Position numbers and translations under genes: made by a program
Assembly (NCBI RefSeq): GCF_004365705.1
Contig: NZ_SOBN01000001.1
Coordinates: forward strand, 1,938,555-2,002,554
Length of the DNA stretch: 64,000 bases
Source: Streptomyces sp. 846.5
Lineage (GTDB): Bacteria; Actinomycetota; Actinomycetes; Streptomycetales; Streptomycetaceae
Direction of reading: 5' to 3'
Shown here: positions 24,412-33,219 of the stretch, piece by piece
How the letters are laid out: each line of letters begins with the position of its first letter
Position numbering within the stretch: position 1 is the stretch's first letter
The notes under the pieces: model-generated
What the model was told of the DNA's origin: nothing
Databases searched by the model: none
What the model saw: the letters and a program-made list of their open reading frames with translations, nothing else

Positions 24412-24825
24412 CTACTGGGCGGCGAGATCGTCGGCGTCGGCGCGAGCGAGTACGGCGTCCACGACAGCGTATTCGGCCTGGTCCAGCATGTAGTACGCCA
24501 GGGCGATCGCGTCGGCCGCATCCTGTTCGGCGTCATCGGCGCTGCGTTCGGCCCGCTTGAGGTCGCGTTCGGCCTTGTGCTCGGCGCTCGCCGCGCGGCG
24601 GTCGGCGAAGTGCTTCTCCACCGAGGCGTGGACGTCACTGAGCCGGCCCTGTGCTCGGGCCTTGGCCTCGTCGGCCTTGGCTCCAGCGGCGTCCAGGGAC
24701 GCCTTGAGGCTGGTCTCCTTCGCCTCCAGCTGCTCGCGGTTCTTCGCCTTGGCAGCCGTAGCAGTGTCCTCGACCTTCTTCGTCCGGTCCGCAAGCTTGC
24801 TGAGCTGGTCCGAAAGCTTGTCCAT
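24412..24825 (-). CDS. Alanine-rich coiled-coil protein
   Basis: The 137-residue protein starts at ATG 24825 (AGGA seven bases upstream); the longer frame to 25503 only re-reads the HdeD-like gene. It is almost entirely helical, rich in Ala, Lys, Glu and Asp with heptad spacing (SDQLSKLADRTKKVEDTATA, KETSLKASLDAAGAKADEAK, ERDLKRAERSADDAEQDAAD). It has no membrane segment. Small proteins of this kind often lie near stress genes in Streptomyces; no function can be assigned. Confidence 0.8.
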   Translation of the reverse strand: MDKLSDQLSKLADRTKKVEDTATAAKAKNREQLEAKETSLKASLDAAGAKADEAKARAQGRLSDVHASVEKHFADRRAASAEHKAERDLKRAERSADDAEQDAADAIALAYYMLDQAEYAVVDAVLARADADDLAAQ

Positions 24826-24905
24826 GGTGATTCCTATCTCGTGAAGTTGATTCGTGGGGTCGCGGATATCGCGTGGCACGGGCCGCGCCCGCGCCACGCT
24901 CGCTT

Positions 24906-25436
24906 CTAGGCCGCTCTCTGCCGCAGATGGAACGAGAGGACGATCCCCGAAGCCCCGTACATCAGGCTGAAAAGGCCGAACACGGTCGCCAGGGACAGCG
25001 CGCCCACGTCCGGTCGGACGAAGAGCGCGAATGCCAGTGCGATGGATGTCAGCCCGGTCAGCATGAACATCGCCCGCTCTCCGGCGGACTCGCCCTCCTG
25101 GGATGCCATGCCGATTTCGACAGCGCCCGTGACCAGCGCTCACGCGGCGACCCAGAGGGTGAGTGCCAGAGCCGTGATGCCCGGCCACAACAGCGCGGCG
25201 GCCCCGCCCGTGGCGGACAGCATGGCCAGCAGCAGCCAGCCGAAAACCGGCCCCGCCCGGTTGCTGTTGAATGTGCGAACGACGTCGTTCGCCGCGGCGA
25301 AGAAGGCGTAGAAGGCAAACAGGTAGACGAATGTGCCCACAGTAATGCCGGGCCACACAAGCGATACCAGTCCGAACGCAACCGCGAGGATGCCACGCCA
25401 CAACAGTGCGTTGGGTGAACTGATGATGGTGATCAC
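24906..25436 (-). pseudogene. HdeD/DUF308 membrane protein split by one nonsense codon
   Basis: The frame from ATG 25436 encodes LWRGILAVAFGLVSLVWPG and GWLLLAMLSATGGAAALLWPG, the paired-helix repeat of HdeD proteins, and ends at TGA (25140-25142) after LTLWVAA. The same frame continues beyond it as ALVTGAVEIGMAS with two more helices to 24906. Replacing the TGA by TGG would give an intact 176-residue HdeD protein of normal length with the expected Trp. This looks like a recent single-base inactivation, or a sequencing error. Confidence 0.85.
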
Positions 25437-25526
25437 TTCCCTTCTCGACCGGCCGTGGATCAGTTGCGGGTACGCCGGACTTGGCCGGACCGCTGTGAGA
25501 CAACGCCGGGTTGTACAGGCGTTGCC

Positions 25527-25925
25527 ATGCCTCTGACCGACCTCTTTCCCAGCCCTGAGGCTATGGCCCTACGGCTCGCGCCCCATCCGCTATTTGACTG
25601 CACTACCGTGCAAATCAGGCCGCGCAGGTTCGGAGCGGCCCAGGTCGGCCGCTGCGAGCGGGCGCTCCGAGCAACGCCAGCGGCTGCTTCCCGCGCGGCT
25701 GGTGGTCTACTTCGTGCTGGGGCTGGCACTGTGCTCGCCTGCTCCATATCTGGAAGTGATGCGCCATCTCGTCGAGGGCTGCAGGGGCTGGGGCTGCTGG
25801 GCAACTGGCGTGTTCCGGCGAAGTCCTCACTGTTCAGGGCCCGGCAGCGGCTGGGCCCTGAACCGCTGCGTGTGCTGTTCGCCACGACGGTGAACCCGAT
25901 GGCCACCGAGGGACGCCTGAGGCGT
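25527..25925 (+). pseudogene. IS4-family transposase, N-terminal remnant
   Basis: Starting with MPLTDLF at 25527, the transposase signal moves between frames. EQRQRLLPARLVVYFVLGLA and YLEVMRHLVEG are in one frame; NWRVPAKSSLFRARQRLGPE and LRVLFATTVNPMATEG are in another. These are successive blocks of the N-terminal domain of IS4-type transposases of Streptomyces. The catalytic DDE core is missing because another dead transposase begins at once on the opposite strand. Confidence 0.75.
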
Positions 25926-25929
25926 TCGC

Positions 25930-26526
25930 CACCACCGGCGCAGCTTCTGCCCTTCCGGCCGAAGGTCTCGGCGAGCGCGGTCACGCCGGCCTTCCCGCCA
26001 GGCACCTTGCCGATCTCGACCTTTCGGCCGTAGCGCTTGTCCCACTCCGGCTCCACCAGCGCCAGCAGCCAGTGGGGCGCCTGCACCGCGAGCTGCTCCA
26101 ACGCCGCCCGCACACTCTCACCGGCCAACTCCAGGCGGCTGAGCCTGCGGACGGCGGCGAGCACGTGCGTGGCCTCGGTGCGCTGGTGGCCGCCGGCCTT
26201 GAGCAGCCCGGCCTCGACCAGGCGGTTCAGCATCACCTGCAGCAGCCGGTCGGCCCCATCCCCCTCGGCCAACCGGGCCGGAACTCGCACAGCACCGAGT
26301 GGTCGAAGCCGGGATCGTTCAGCTCCAGTCCCAGGGCACACTTCCAGTCGATCCTCGTGCGGACCGCGTTCGCCGCGGCTCGGTCGGACAGGTTCTCCGC
26401 GAACTGCAACACGCTGACCAGCACCAACTACCCCGGCGACAACCCCGGCCGCCCGTCACACGGATACAGGTCCGCGAAGCGGGCCCCTCCCCGAGACACC
26501 ACCCCGCTCACTTCAGCGAACCGCAT
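25930..26526 (-). pseudogene. IS1182-family transposase, N-terminal remnant
   Basis: From ATG 26526 the minus strand reads MRFAEVSGVVSRGGARFADL, a TAG, then VSVLQFAENLSDRAAANAVR and IDWKCALGLELNDPGFDHSV. After a one-base loss it continues with RLAEGDGADRLLQVMLNRLV and THVLAAVRRLSRLELAGES. This is the characteristic N-terminal order of IS1182-type transposases. The stop, the frameshift and the missing C-terminal half make it dead. Confidence 0.8.
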
Positions 26527-26583
26527 AACGGACGCTACGTCAGCACCCCGCACAAGATCGCCAACAGAGTCACCGTATTGCCC

Positions 26584-29412
26584 CTACGGGGCCCGGGTGT
26601 GCTCGTCCATTGTGATCATCGCCTTCAGGGCGCTGCTCAGAGCGGCGCGCGAGGTGATGCCCAGCTTGGGATACAACCGCTGCAGATGGGAGCCGACCGT
26701 GCGGTGGGAAAGGAAGAGCCGTTCGCCGATCTGCTTGTTGCTCAGGCCGATGGCGGCCAGTTCAGCGATCTGTCGTTGCTGGGCGGTCAGCGCGGACGGC
26801 GGTGTGTTCACCCGGACGGAGCCCACGCCGCTGGCACGCAGTTCGTTGCGGGCTCGCTCGGCCATCGCCCTGGCACCGATCCGGTCGAATGTCTCGAACG
26901 CGGAGTTGAGGTGCTGGCGGGCGCGGCTGTCGCGTGTGCGGCGCAGCCATTGTCCGTAGGCGAGTTGGACTCGTGCGTGTTCCCATGGCCAGCGGGCCGC
27001 TTCAGGCAGGGCCAAGGCGGCTTCGAACAACGGGCCGGACTCGGCGTCGGGGGCAGCCAGGGCCGCGGCCCCGGCCACGATCAGCGCAGTACGGGAGCTG
27101 ATGCGGGAGATACCGGCCCGCCGAGCGGCGATGACGTGGGCGTGTGCCTCATCGGTGCGTCCGGTGCGGGCCGCCGCCTCCACCAGGTCGAGGCCCAGCC
27201 AGCGGCCCGGGACACCGGGGCCGGGGGCGTTGGACGGGTCGACCCGGCAGGCCTGAACGTACGCTTCCTCGTAGTCGCCCTGGCACAAGGCCGCGAGGGT
27301 GCGGGCTTCCCGGCCGTACGACTCCGTCACCTCCATCCAGCGAGGCGCCGCCGCGTTGGCGTTCTCGTCACCCCGCGCCTGTGCGAGGTCCGGCGTGCCA
27401 CGCCGAGCGGCACCCGCCGCCAGCAGGGCTCGAAGCTGACGCTCCCAGAAGAGATAGCCGTGGACGCCGGCCAGTTCCAGTCCCTCCCGCGCCAGCTTTT
27501 CCGCCTCGTCCCACCGGCCGTGGGCGTAGGAGTCGTGGCAGAGCACCACCAGTCCGGGAATGAGCATGCCCATCGTGCCGCCCTCGCGTTCCCGGTAAAC
27601 CATGCGGAGCACCGGACACCGGTAGTCGGCCAGGCAGTCCATCGCGGTGGCCGCGAAGGCCAGGGGAATGAGCTGCCACGGTGCCGCGTCCTCGGGTACC
27701 GCCGCGAAGGCGTCCGCGAGACCGCTTCGGATTGCGTCGGGGCTGCGGGCGGGGTTGACGTAAGCCTCGTAGCATAGTTGGAACGGGATCACCTCGTCAG
27801 GTGCGAACCGGGCCATGGCCTGATCGAGCAACTTCCACGGCTCGGGCCGCAGGGCACAGATGCTGACGAGCAGCAGGGCATACAGGATTCCGTAGCGCTC
27901 CCAGCCGCCGTCCTCGGGGGTGCTGATGTCCTCGTCCAGGGCCCGGGCCAGTAGCCAGTAGGCGGCCTCGACATCGCCGTCACCGTGGCTGACGACATGG
28001 GCCTTGGCGGCGAAGAGCAGACTGGTGCGCATGCCTGGTACCTGCTCCGCGGCCGCCAGTAACCTCCTCACCTGGTCGAGTTGGCCGGTGAGGGCCGCGA
28101 GGTAGGCGGCCTCGACCAGACGCCGGGACCGGTCGGCAGGCCGCGGACTGAGCTCGCCGGCCCGTACCAGGGCTGCCACCGCTGTGGACGCGGGCGCGCG
28201 CCGCCCACCGCGGATGGTCGTCCCGGCCAGGGCTCCGGACCCGGCGGCGGACGGCCCACCACGCCGCCAAGAGGTCAGGGTCGTCTCGTCCAGCGCCCGG
28301 GCCACCGTCTCGTCGGGTTCGTCAGTGGCCTCGGCGAGATGCCATGCCCTGCGCTCGGGGCTGCCTTCCAGAGACGCGGCCAGCGACTTGTGTGCGGCTC
28401 GGCGCTCGGGCAGCGGTGCCGTCTGCGTGATCGCCGCGGCCGTCAGCGGGTGGTGGAACACCACGCCGTCGGCCGTATACGTGAAGTCCACACCCGCATC
28501 CCGGGCAGGAGCGAGGTCGTCGGACTCCGAGGAGCGTCGCGCGGCGGTCCGCAGCGTCCGCAGATTGGCATGGGGTTCCAACGCGGCCAGAAGCAACATC
28601 TCGCGGGTCGGCGCGGGGAGTTCCTCAAGGGATGGAGCGAAGGCCGCGTGGAGCCGCCTGGTCAGAGGAAGGTGATCCGGCAACGGGTCCTGGCCGGAGC
28701 GCTGCCGGTCACTGAGCGCGGCGGGCAGTTCCAGCAGGGCGCGTGGATTGCCCGCGGCGCTCGTGAGGATTCTTTGGCGTACGGCCGGTCCCAACCCTGG
28801 CCAGCGGGCATCCAGCAGCTCGGCGGCCGGTTCCTTTTCGAGCGGCTTGACCGTGTGCTCGGGCAGTCCGCTGCGGTGAAGGAGGCCGTCGGCCTTCGTG
28901 CGTGCGGCACCCAGAAAGAGGACGGGGTTTTCCGCGATGCGGCTGGCGACGAACCCCAGTACGGCCGCACTGGCAGAGTCGAACCACTGGATGTCGTCGG
29001 CGAGGATCAGCAGCGGATGCTCGGTGGCGACCGTGCCGAGCAGGGTCAGTACGGCCATCGAGACCAGCGGATCCGTCGACTGCTCCGCCGTCATGGAGAG
29101 GACTCGCCGGAGGGCGTCCCGGCTCTGGTCGTCGACCCTGTCGACGTGATGGCGCAGCGGGTAGAGGATCTGATGCAGAACCGTGAAGTCGACCCCGGCT
29201 TCCGACTGCACACCGAAGGCGCGAAGCACGCGAACTCCCCGGGCCGTCGCACGTGATGACGCTGATTCCAGAAGCGCTGTCTTTCCCACTCCGGGCTCAC
29301 CACGCAGCAGGAGGCCCGCGCTGACCAGACCGGGGTGCCTGAGTAGCGAGTCGACCAGATCCACCTCGGCCGCGCGCCCCAGAAGAAGGGGCTCCATCGT
29401 AGGTTGCGTCAC
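26584..29412 (-). CDS. Large LuxR-family (LAL) ATP-dependent regulator
   Basis: This 942-residue regulator has an N-terminal AAA/STAND ATPase with Walker A GEPGVGKTALL and Walker B LLILADDIQW, a long helical TPR-like middle, and a C-terminal LuxR HTH (LTAQQRQIAELAAIGLSNKQ, HRTVGSHLQRLYPKLGI). GTG 29412 is chosen because GGAGGAG lies five bases upstream; ATG 29433 is the alternative. LAL proteins switch on pathway genes such as sugar or antibiotic clusters. None of the immediate neighbours suggests a target. Confidence 0.92.
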   Translation of the reverse strand: MTQPTMEPLLLGRAAEVDLVDSLLRHPGLVSAGLLLRGEPGVGKTALLESASSRATARGVRVLRAFGVQSEAGVDFTVLHQILYPLRHHVDRVDDQSRDALRRVLSMTAEQSTDPLVSMAVLTLLGTVATEHPLLILADDIQWFDSASAAVLGFVASRIAENPVLFLGAARTKADGLLHRSGLPEHTVKPLEKEPAAELLDARWPGLGPAVRQRILTSAAGNPRALLELPAALSDRQRSGQDPLPDHLPLTRRLHAAFAPSLEELPAPTREMLLLAALEPHANLRTLRTAARRSSESDDLAPARDAGVDFTYTADGVVFHHPLTAAAITQTAPLPERRAAHKSLAASLEGSPERRAWHLAEATDEPDETVARALDETTLTSWRRGGPSAAGSGALAGTTIRGGRRAPASTAVAALVRAGELSPRPADRSRRLVEAAYLAALTGQLDQVRRLLAAAEQVPGMRTSLLFAAKAHVVSHGDGDVEAAYWLLARALDEDISTPEDGGWERYGILYALLLVSICALRPEPWKLLDQAMARFAPDEVIPFQLCYEAYVNPARSPDAIRSGLADAFAAVPEDAAPWQLIPLAFAATAMDCLADYRCPVLRMVYREREGGTMGMLIPGLVVLCHDSYAHGRWDEAEKLAREGLELAGVHGYLFWERQLRALLAAGAARRGTPDLAQARGDENANAAAPRWMEVTESYGREARTLAALCQGDYEEAYVQACRVDPSNAPGPGVPGRWLGLDLVEAAARTGRTDEAHAHVIAARRAGISRISSRTALIVAGAAALAAPDAESGPLFEAALALPEAARWPWEHARVQLAYGQWLRRTRDSRARQHLNSAFETFDRIGARAMAERARNELRASGVGSVRVNTPPSALTAQQRQIAELAAIGLSNKQIGERLFLSHRTVGSHLQRLYPKLGITSRAALSSALKAMITMDEHTRAP

Positions 29413-29470
29413 TGGCTCCTCCGATCGAGTCATGTTCGATGATGCCTCATTCCGAGGTGGCCCCTTCGGG

Positions 29471-29790
29471 CTATGCGATGAGAGCCTCGGACACGGCCCA
29501 CAGGCGGGCCGAGTTCTCGGGGTCCAGAGCGTAAGGGGCGACACCGTTGACCGCCAGCAGGGCGAAGTTCAGCGGGGCGAAGCGTGCGGCATCGGCCCGG
29601 GCCAGGGCGTGGGCAGCGAGCAGACGCTCGGCGCGAACGGGGTCGCGCCGGCGCGCCGGCGCACCGGCCCTTCGCACCAAGCGCGGAATCCGTCGCTCGA
29701 AGGCGGAACCCGCGGTAAGACGGGTGCGTGTTGCCAGTCGGCCTCACGGCGCACGCGCAGCCAGACCGAAAGGCTGTCAGTAGCGGTCAT
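29471..29790 (-). pseudogene. Small unrecognised gene with a probable frameshift
   Basis: ATG 29790 overlaps the end of the upstream gene and opens MTATDSLSVWLRVRREADWQ, which then loses codon bias. From about 29640 a different frame continues with coding character to 29471 (RAERLLAAHALARADAARFA, then LWAVSEALIA). Joined, they would make a protein of about 104 residues translated with the gene in front. I do not recognise the family. The frameshift could also be a reading error. Confidence 0.4.
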
Positions 29791-30520
29791 GGAGATCCTC
29801 CAGAGCCGCCCTTTCGCGGTGGTCCTGATAGGGGGCGTAGCCGGTGAGGCCGACGGCGAGGTTCTCACCGACGGAGTCGATCAGTGTCCGTTCAGGGGTG
29901 ACCCAGCTCTTGAACCGGCCGCCGATCGCGCTCCCCACTGCTCGCCCTGCTTCGGCTTGGTTCATGCCCGTGGTAGCGAGGAACCAGCCCAGAACTATCG
30001 AGGCCTGCCCGTACCAGCCGCCCTCCGCTCCCGAGTCCAGCACGTACGTCACCAGCCGGACGCAGGCCCGCTCCAAGTACCAGCTGCGATCCTCGGGTGA
30101 GGCGTCCGGCGGCGGCGCCAGTTCGGCGAAACGCTGAGCCGTCCGCTCCAACCACTCCCGCCACTCCAACAGCGCGGCTACCACGCGTGCTGCGGTTTCA
30201 TCAGGGGTCGTCACCGAGCTTGGCCCGCCGACCCAGCTACCGATAGGCCCGCCGTCGTAGTAGCGCCAGCTCCATCCCCAGGCCCAGCTGCCGTATCGCT
30301 CCCGGATGATCGCGTCCACCTGGCTTTCACACCAGCGTTCGCCCTGCCACCAGCCGGCCATACCGGAGAGCACCGGCGGCACCCACTCGCGGACCAGCGA
30401 GCGCAGGTGGCCGTCCTCATCCTCGTCCCAGGCGAAGGGGTGGCGCGCCGGATCGAGTTCACCCCAATTCCGAACGCCCGAGGCGGTGATGGGGGGCACA
30501 CGGTTCCCCGGGAAGGGCAA
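29777..30520 (-). CDS. Unrecognised protein, about 247 residues
   Basis: The frame has good actinomycete codon bias and encodes a Trp-rich protein with no signal or membrane segment (GWWQGERWCESQVDAIIRER, WAWGWSWRYYDGGPIGSW, LEWREWLERTAQRFAEL). The start is doubtful: TTG 30520 is the first usual start, but coding character extends a few codons upstream to a possible CTG. Its end overlaps the next small gene. I know no family for it. It could be an actinobacterial protein of unknown function. Confidence 0.6.
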   Translation of the reverse strand: MPFPGNRVPPITASGVRNWGELDPARHPFAWDEDEDGHLRSLVREWVPPVLSGMAGWWQGERWCESQVDAIIRERYGSWAWGWSWRYYDGGPIGSWVGGPSSVTTPDETAARVVAALLEWREWLERTAQRFAELAPPPDASPEDRSWYLERACVRLVTYVLDSGAEGGWYGQASIVLGWFLATTGMNQAEAGRAVGSAIGGRFKSWVTPERTLIDSVGENLAVGLTGYAPYQDHRERAALEDLHDRY

Positions 30521-30524
30521 GGTG

Positions 30525-30914
30525 TCACGGTTGTACGTCAGCGCTGGTCACTCTTTCCGTCCGATGTGATCGGCCCACCAGTCTCGGCTCGAAGCCCCCG
30601 TGCCGCGAACGGTTTTCCGGACCGCACCTCCGGTGCGGCCATCCATGCAGAACCTGTAGCCCGTTCTCATCGTCCCCAACCGACGGTTCCCGCAACGGCC
30701 GGCGCCGGGTCTCGGTCAGGCGGATGCTCGCAAGCGACCGAGCCAGGCGCAAATCCGATCCGCCTCGCCCGCTCGCGACGCATCTCCGACCGATCCGTCC
30801 TGCGTCGGACGCGTCGATCCAGTTGATCATTGCTGCGAGGTCCATGTCTCCGGTGAACTCGCCAGCTGCCAGCAGGGCCCAGGCACGACACTCCGCCACC
30901 GTCTGGACCGTCAT
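30525..30914 (-). CDS. Possible small protein, doubtful
   Basis: ATG 30914 opens MTVQTVAECRAWALLAAGEF and DMDLAAMINWIDASDAG with plausible codon use, but the second half (Arg/Gly/His-rich) looks non-coding. It may be the surviving 5' end of a decayed gene rather than a functional one. Confidence 0.3.
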   Translation of the reverse strand: MTVQTVAECRAWALLAAGEFTGDMDLAAMINWIDASDAGRIGRRCVASGRGGSDLRLARSLASIRLTETRRRPLREPSVGDDENGLQVLHGWPHRRCGPENRSRHGGFEPRLVGRSHRTERVTSADVQP

Positions 30915-31084
30915 GTGACGGGAAGCGATCAAGCAGCCCACGGGAACCGACCTTCCGGCCTCTCAGTCCCTGCACCTCAACCGCTCTCAAGAACACCCCG
31001 TTCCACGACCGATCTCTATGGGGCGAGCCGTCGAGGTCGACCTTCCAGGCGACGCGGCGCCTTGCTAGCTGCAACGATGCTGCG

Positions 31085-32578
31085 ATGTCCTCCCCTGATC
31101 TTGCCGAGCCGTGGTTGCGAGGTATCGCGGCCAACCCGGCTGCGCCGAGCGAGGTACTGCTGCGTCTGCTGACCGTGCGAGCGCGCTCGGTCTGGACGAT
31201 CCTGTGCGAGGAGCGGGACCTTCCCGCTGACGTCGTCGAGGCAGTAATAGCGCACCCGGAGCGCGCGGTCCGCCGCGGCTTCGCCCGCAACCGGCACGCC
31301 GCCGTCCGACAGCGCAGCCGACTGGTCTGCGACCCCGACGCCCTGGTGCGCGCCGGCGTTGCCTCCGGTCCTCGCCCCCGCCTGGGCAAGGTCCTGGCGC
31401 TGCCGGACGATGTCCTGGAAACCCTGCTGGCCGCAGACGACAACGACCTGGGCCAATTGCTCACGGCCAACGAGATCAAGCAGGAGCTGGAGTTCTCGGG
31501 GCAGATCCCGCAGGCGTTCCGCCACCGGATGCCCGACCATCCGAACCCCGCTCTGCGGGCCCAGGCCGCCAGCTTGTGGCTGTGGCTCACCCCGGGACAG
31601 CGGGACACACTCCTGGCCGACCCGAACCCTGCGGTATGCGAAACCGCGCACCGCAGCAGCCGCATTCTGGACCCTGCCGCGATGGAAGCCGAGCTACCAG
31701 AGCGCGACTGCCACCACCGGTCCCTTCTACTGGTCAACTACACCATCTCCCGCAACGTCGCCGAGCAGTGCCTCGCCGAGCGACGCGACCTGTGGCCACT
31801 CGCCTACAACCCCCACACACCCAGCGACATCGTCGCTCGCCTTGCCCATGACCCCGATCCCAAGGTGCGTGAACGAGTCGCCTCCCGCGCTGATCTGGAC
31901 CCGGCGCTGCTGGCAGAACTGGCCCAGGACCCGGACGCCACCGTGCGGACCCGGGCCCAGCTGCAACCACTCCCGCGCACCTGGACGCAGCGCAGCGCCA
32001 TCGATCGGATCATCGGCCACGCAGCCGAGAGCATCGGCCCGGTCGGCGAGATGCTCATCGAGCCGAACACGAGCTGGTACGAGACGTGCGCGGTATCCGC
32101 GGATCCGCTGCTGCGCCGCGTTGCCGCGACCTGCCCCGGGCTGCCCGAGGAACTCGTGCACCTGCTGGCCGACGACCCTGACGCCGACGTGCGCCACCTG
32201 CTGGCCTACAACCATACACTGGCACCGCCCGCCATCATCCTCGACGCGTTCATCGCCACGCCGGGCCAACGCGGGTACCTGCTCACGCTTCCCCGATTGC
32301 CCCGCACCGGCCTGCATCACCTCCTCGACCACGACGACCCCGACGTTCGCGCCCTGGCCGCCGCCGACACCACCCTGGCCCAGCCGCCCGTCCACCTGCT
32401 CGCCGACCCCGAGCCGCAGGTGCGCCGAGCCGCGGCGGCCAACCCACTCCTTCCCCTCGACCTGCTCGCATCACTCCTGAACGACCCAGAGCTGGCCGAA
32501 GGGGCAGCAGCCAACCCGAGGCTGCCTACTGAACGCCTGCATGAACTGCTCGACCACTGCGGGCTCACCCCGCGGTAG
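31085..32578 (+). CDS. Leucine-rich-repeat-variant (LRV/HEAT-like) repeat protein
   Basis: This 497-residue soluble protein is built from ~24-residue helical repeats with the signature [LP]xxLLxxLAxDPDxxVRxxVAxxP: LVCDPDALVRAGVAS, VARLAHDPDPKVRERVASRA, LLAELAQDPDATVRTRAQ, LVHLLADDPDADVRHLLA, LLDHDDPDVRALAAADTT. LRV and HEAT solenoids bind other proteins. There is no enzymatic domain, signal or membrane segment. ATG 31085 has a weak ribosome site. It is flanked by unknown genes, so no partner can be named. Confidence 0.85.
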   Translation: MSSPDLAEPWLRGIAANPAAPSEVLLRLLTVRARSVWTILCEERDLPADVVEAVIAHPERAVRRGFARNRHAAVRQRSRLVCDPDALVRAGVASGPRPRLGKVLALPDDVLETLLAADDNDLGQLLTANEIKQELEFSGQIPQAFRHRMPDHPNPALRAQAASLWLWLTPGQRDTLLADPNPAVCETAHRSSRILDPAAMEAELPERDCHHRSLLLVNYTISRNVAEQCLAERRDLWPLAYNPHTPSDIVARLAHDPDPKVRERVASRADLDPALLAELAQDPDATVRTRAQLQPLPRTWTQRSAIDRIIGHAAESIGPVGEMLIEPNTSWYETCAVSADPLLRRVAATCPGLPEELVHLLADDPDADVRHLLAYNHTLAPPAIILDAFIATPGQRGYLLTLPRLPRTGLHHLLDHDDPDVRALAAADTTLAQPPVHLLADPEPQVRRAAAANPLLPLDLLASLLNDPELAEGAAANPRLPTERLHELLDHCGLTPR

Positions 32579-32580
32579 GG

Positions 32581-32835
32581 CGACCCACGACTCCCCCAAG
32601 ATCATTCTGCGGAGACCGCGGCCCGCCGAAGCCGCCCCGGACCGATGACGACCCGGACGAGCACGGTCGCGGCATGGACATCGTCACGACCCTCGCCACC
32701 TGGGTCGAGATCCTTCAGGACGACAGCGGCCGACACGTCCGTGCCAGCCTGCGTGTCCTCCAGCGGAGAATTTCTGGCGCCGCTGCTCCGGGACCCACCG
32801 AGGGAATCACCGCGTGTGACCGACGCCACTCATAA
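32581..32835 (+). pseudogene. C-terminal remnant of an anti-sigma-type HATPase
   Basis: The frame ending at TAA 32833-32835 carries DDDPDEHGRGMDIVTTLAT, the G-box of small GHKL ATPases (serine kinase/anti-sigma type) common in Streptomyces, followed by VEILQDDSGRHVRASLRVL. The expected preceding segment appears in another frame just before, and no N-terminus exists. It is a truncated remnant directly upstream of the leader-peptide gene. Confidence 0.5.
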
Positions 32836-32936
32836 GATCCGCCGAGGGCTGTAACCCGGCACCCGTCGAGCTGCGTAGAGCGTACGGAAAGAGTTCCACA
32901 CCCGCCTCCGGGCGCACGTGAATGGAAGAGGAAACC

Positions 32937-33158
32937 ATGCGCAACAACACCGAGTCGCAGATCGAGACCCACGAGATCTCCGACAGCGAGCTGGACAACA
33001 TCTCCGGAGGTGTCGCCAGCGCCACCGTCAGCCTCCTGGGCTACGGCGCCTCCGTGGGCATTGGCGACGTTGTCGGGACTGCCAAGTCCGTGGTCGCCAC
33101 TCTGCCCGTTTCGCCGCTCCTGAGCCTCGCCTCGGTGCAGACCACCCCGTCACTCTGA
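32937..33158 (+). CDS. Double-glycine leader peptide precursor (bacteriocin/lanthipeptide-like)
   Basis: ATG 32937 has GAGGAAA directly upstream. The 73-residue product has an acidic leader ([18 protein letters not shown], residues 8-25) ending in the Gly-Gly cleaved by C39-peptidase exporters. The presumed core of 48 residues is Val, Ser, Leu and Gly-rich, has GASVG and other Gly pairs that could pack helices, and contains no Cys, so a lanthionine ring is impossible. From memory, short Streptomyces proteins labelled type A2 lantipeptide share this leader. No transporter, modifying enzyme or immunity gene lies nearby. A strong hairpin follows the stop. Confidence 0.8.
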   Translation: MRNNTESQIETHEISDSELDNISGGVASATVSLLGYGASVGIGDVVGTAKSVVATLPVSPLLSLASVQTTPSL

Positions 33159-33169
33159 CAGTGGTCGAT

Positions 33170-33201
33170 CAGGACTCTGGAACCCGCGTTCCAGAGTCCT
33201 G
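33170..33201. terminator. Strong hairpin after the leader-peptide gene
   Basis: CAGGACTCTGGAAC and GTTCCAGAGTCCTG form a perfect 14-base stem with a 4-base loop (CCGC), 11 bases after the peptide gene and 18 before a dead transposase. It could be the terminator or a terminal structure of that IS. Confidence 0.75.
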
Positions 33202-33219
33202 CGGCTGTCGAACCCAGGA

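Noticed and set aside
24826-25503. N-terminal extension of the coiled-coil protein
   Set aside because: It reads the HdeD-like gene out of frame; the ATG at 24825 has its own ribosome site.
30667-31737. Minus-strand frame of 356 codons over the LRV gene
   Set aside because: Ser/Arg-rich shadow of a well-supported repeat protein on the other strand.
32937-33158. Lanthipeptide assignment for the double-glycine peptide
   Set aside because: The core has no Cys, so lanthionine rings cannot form; only the leader type is shared.
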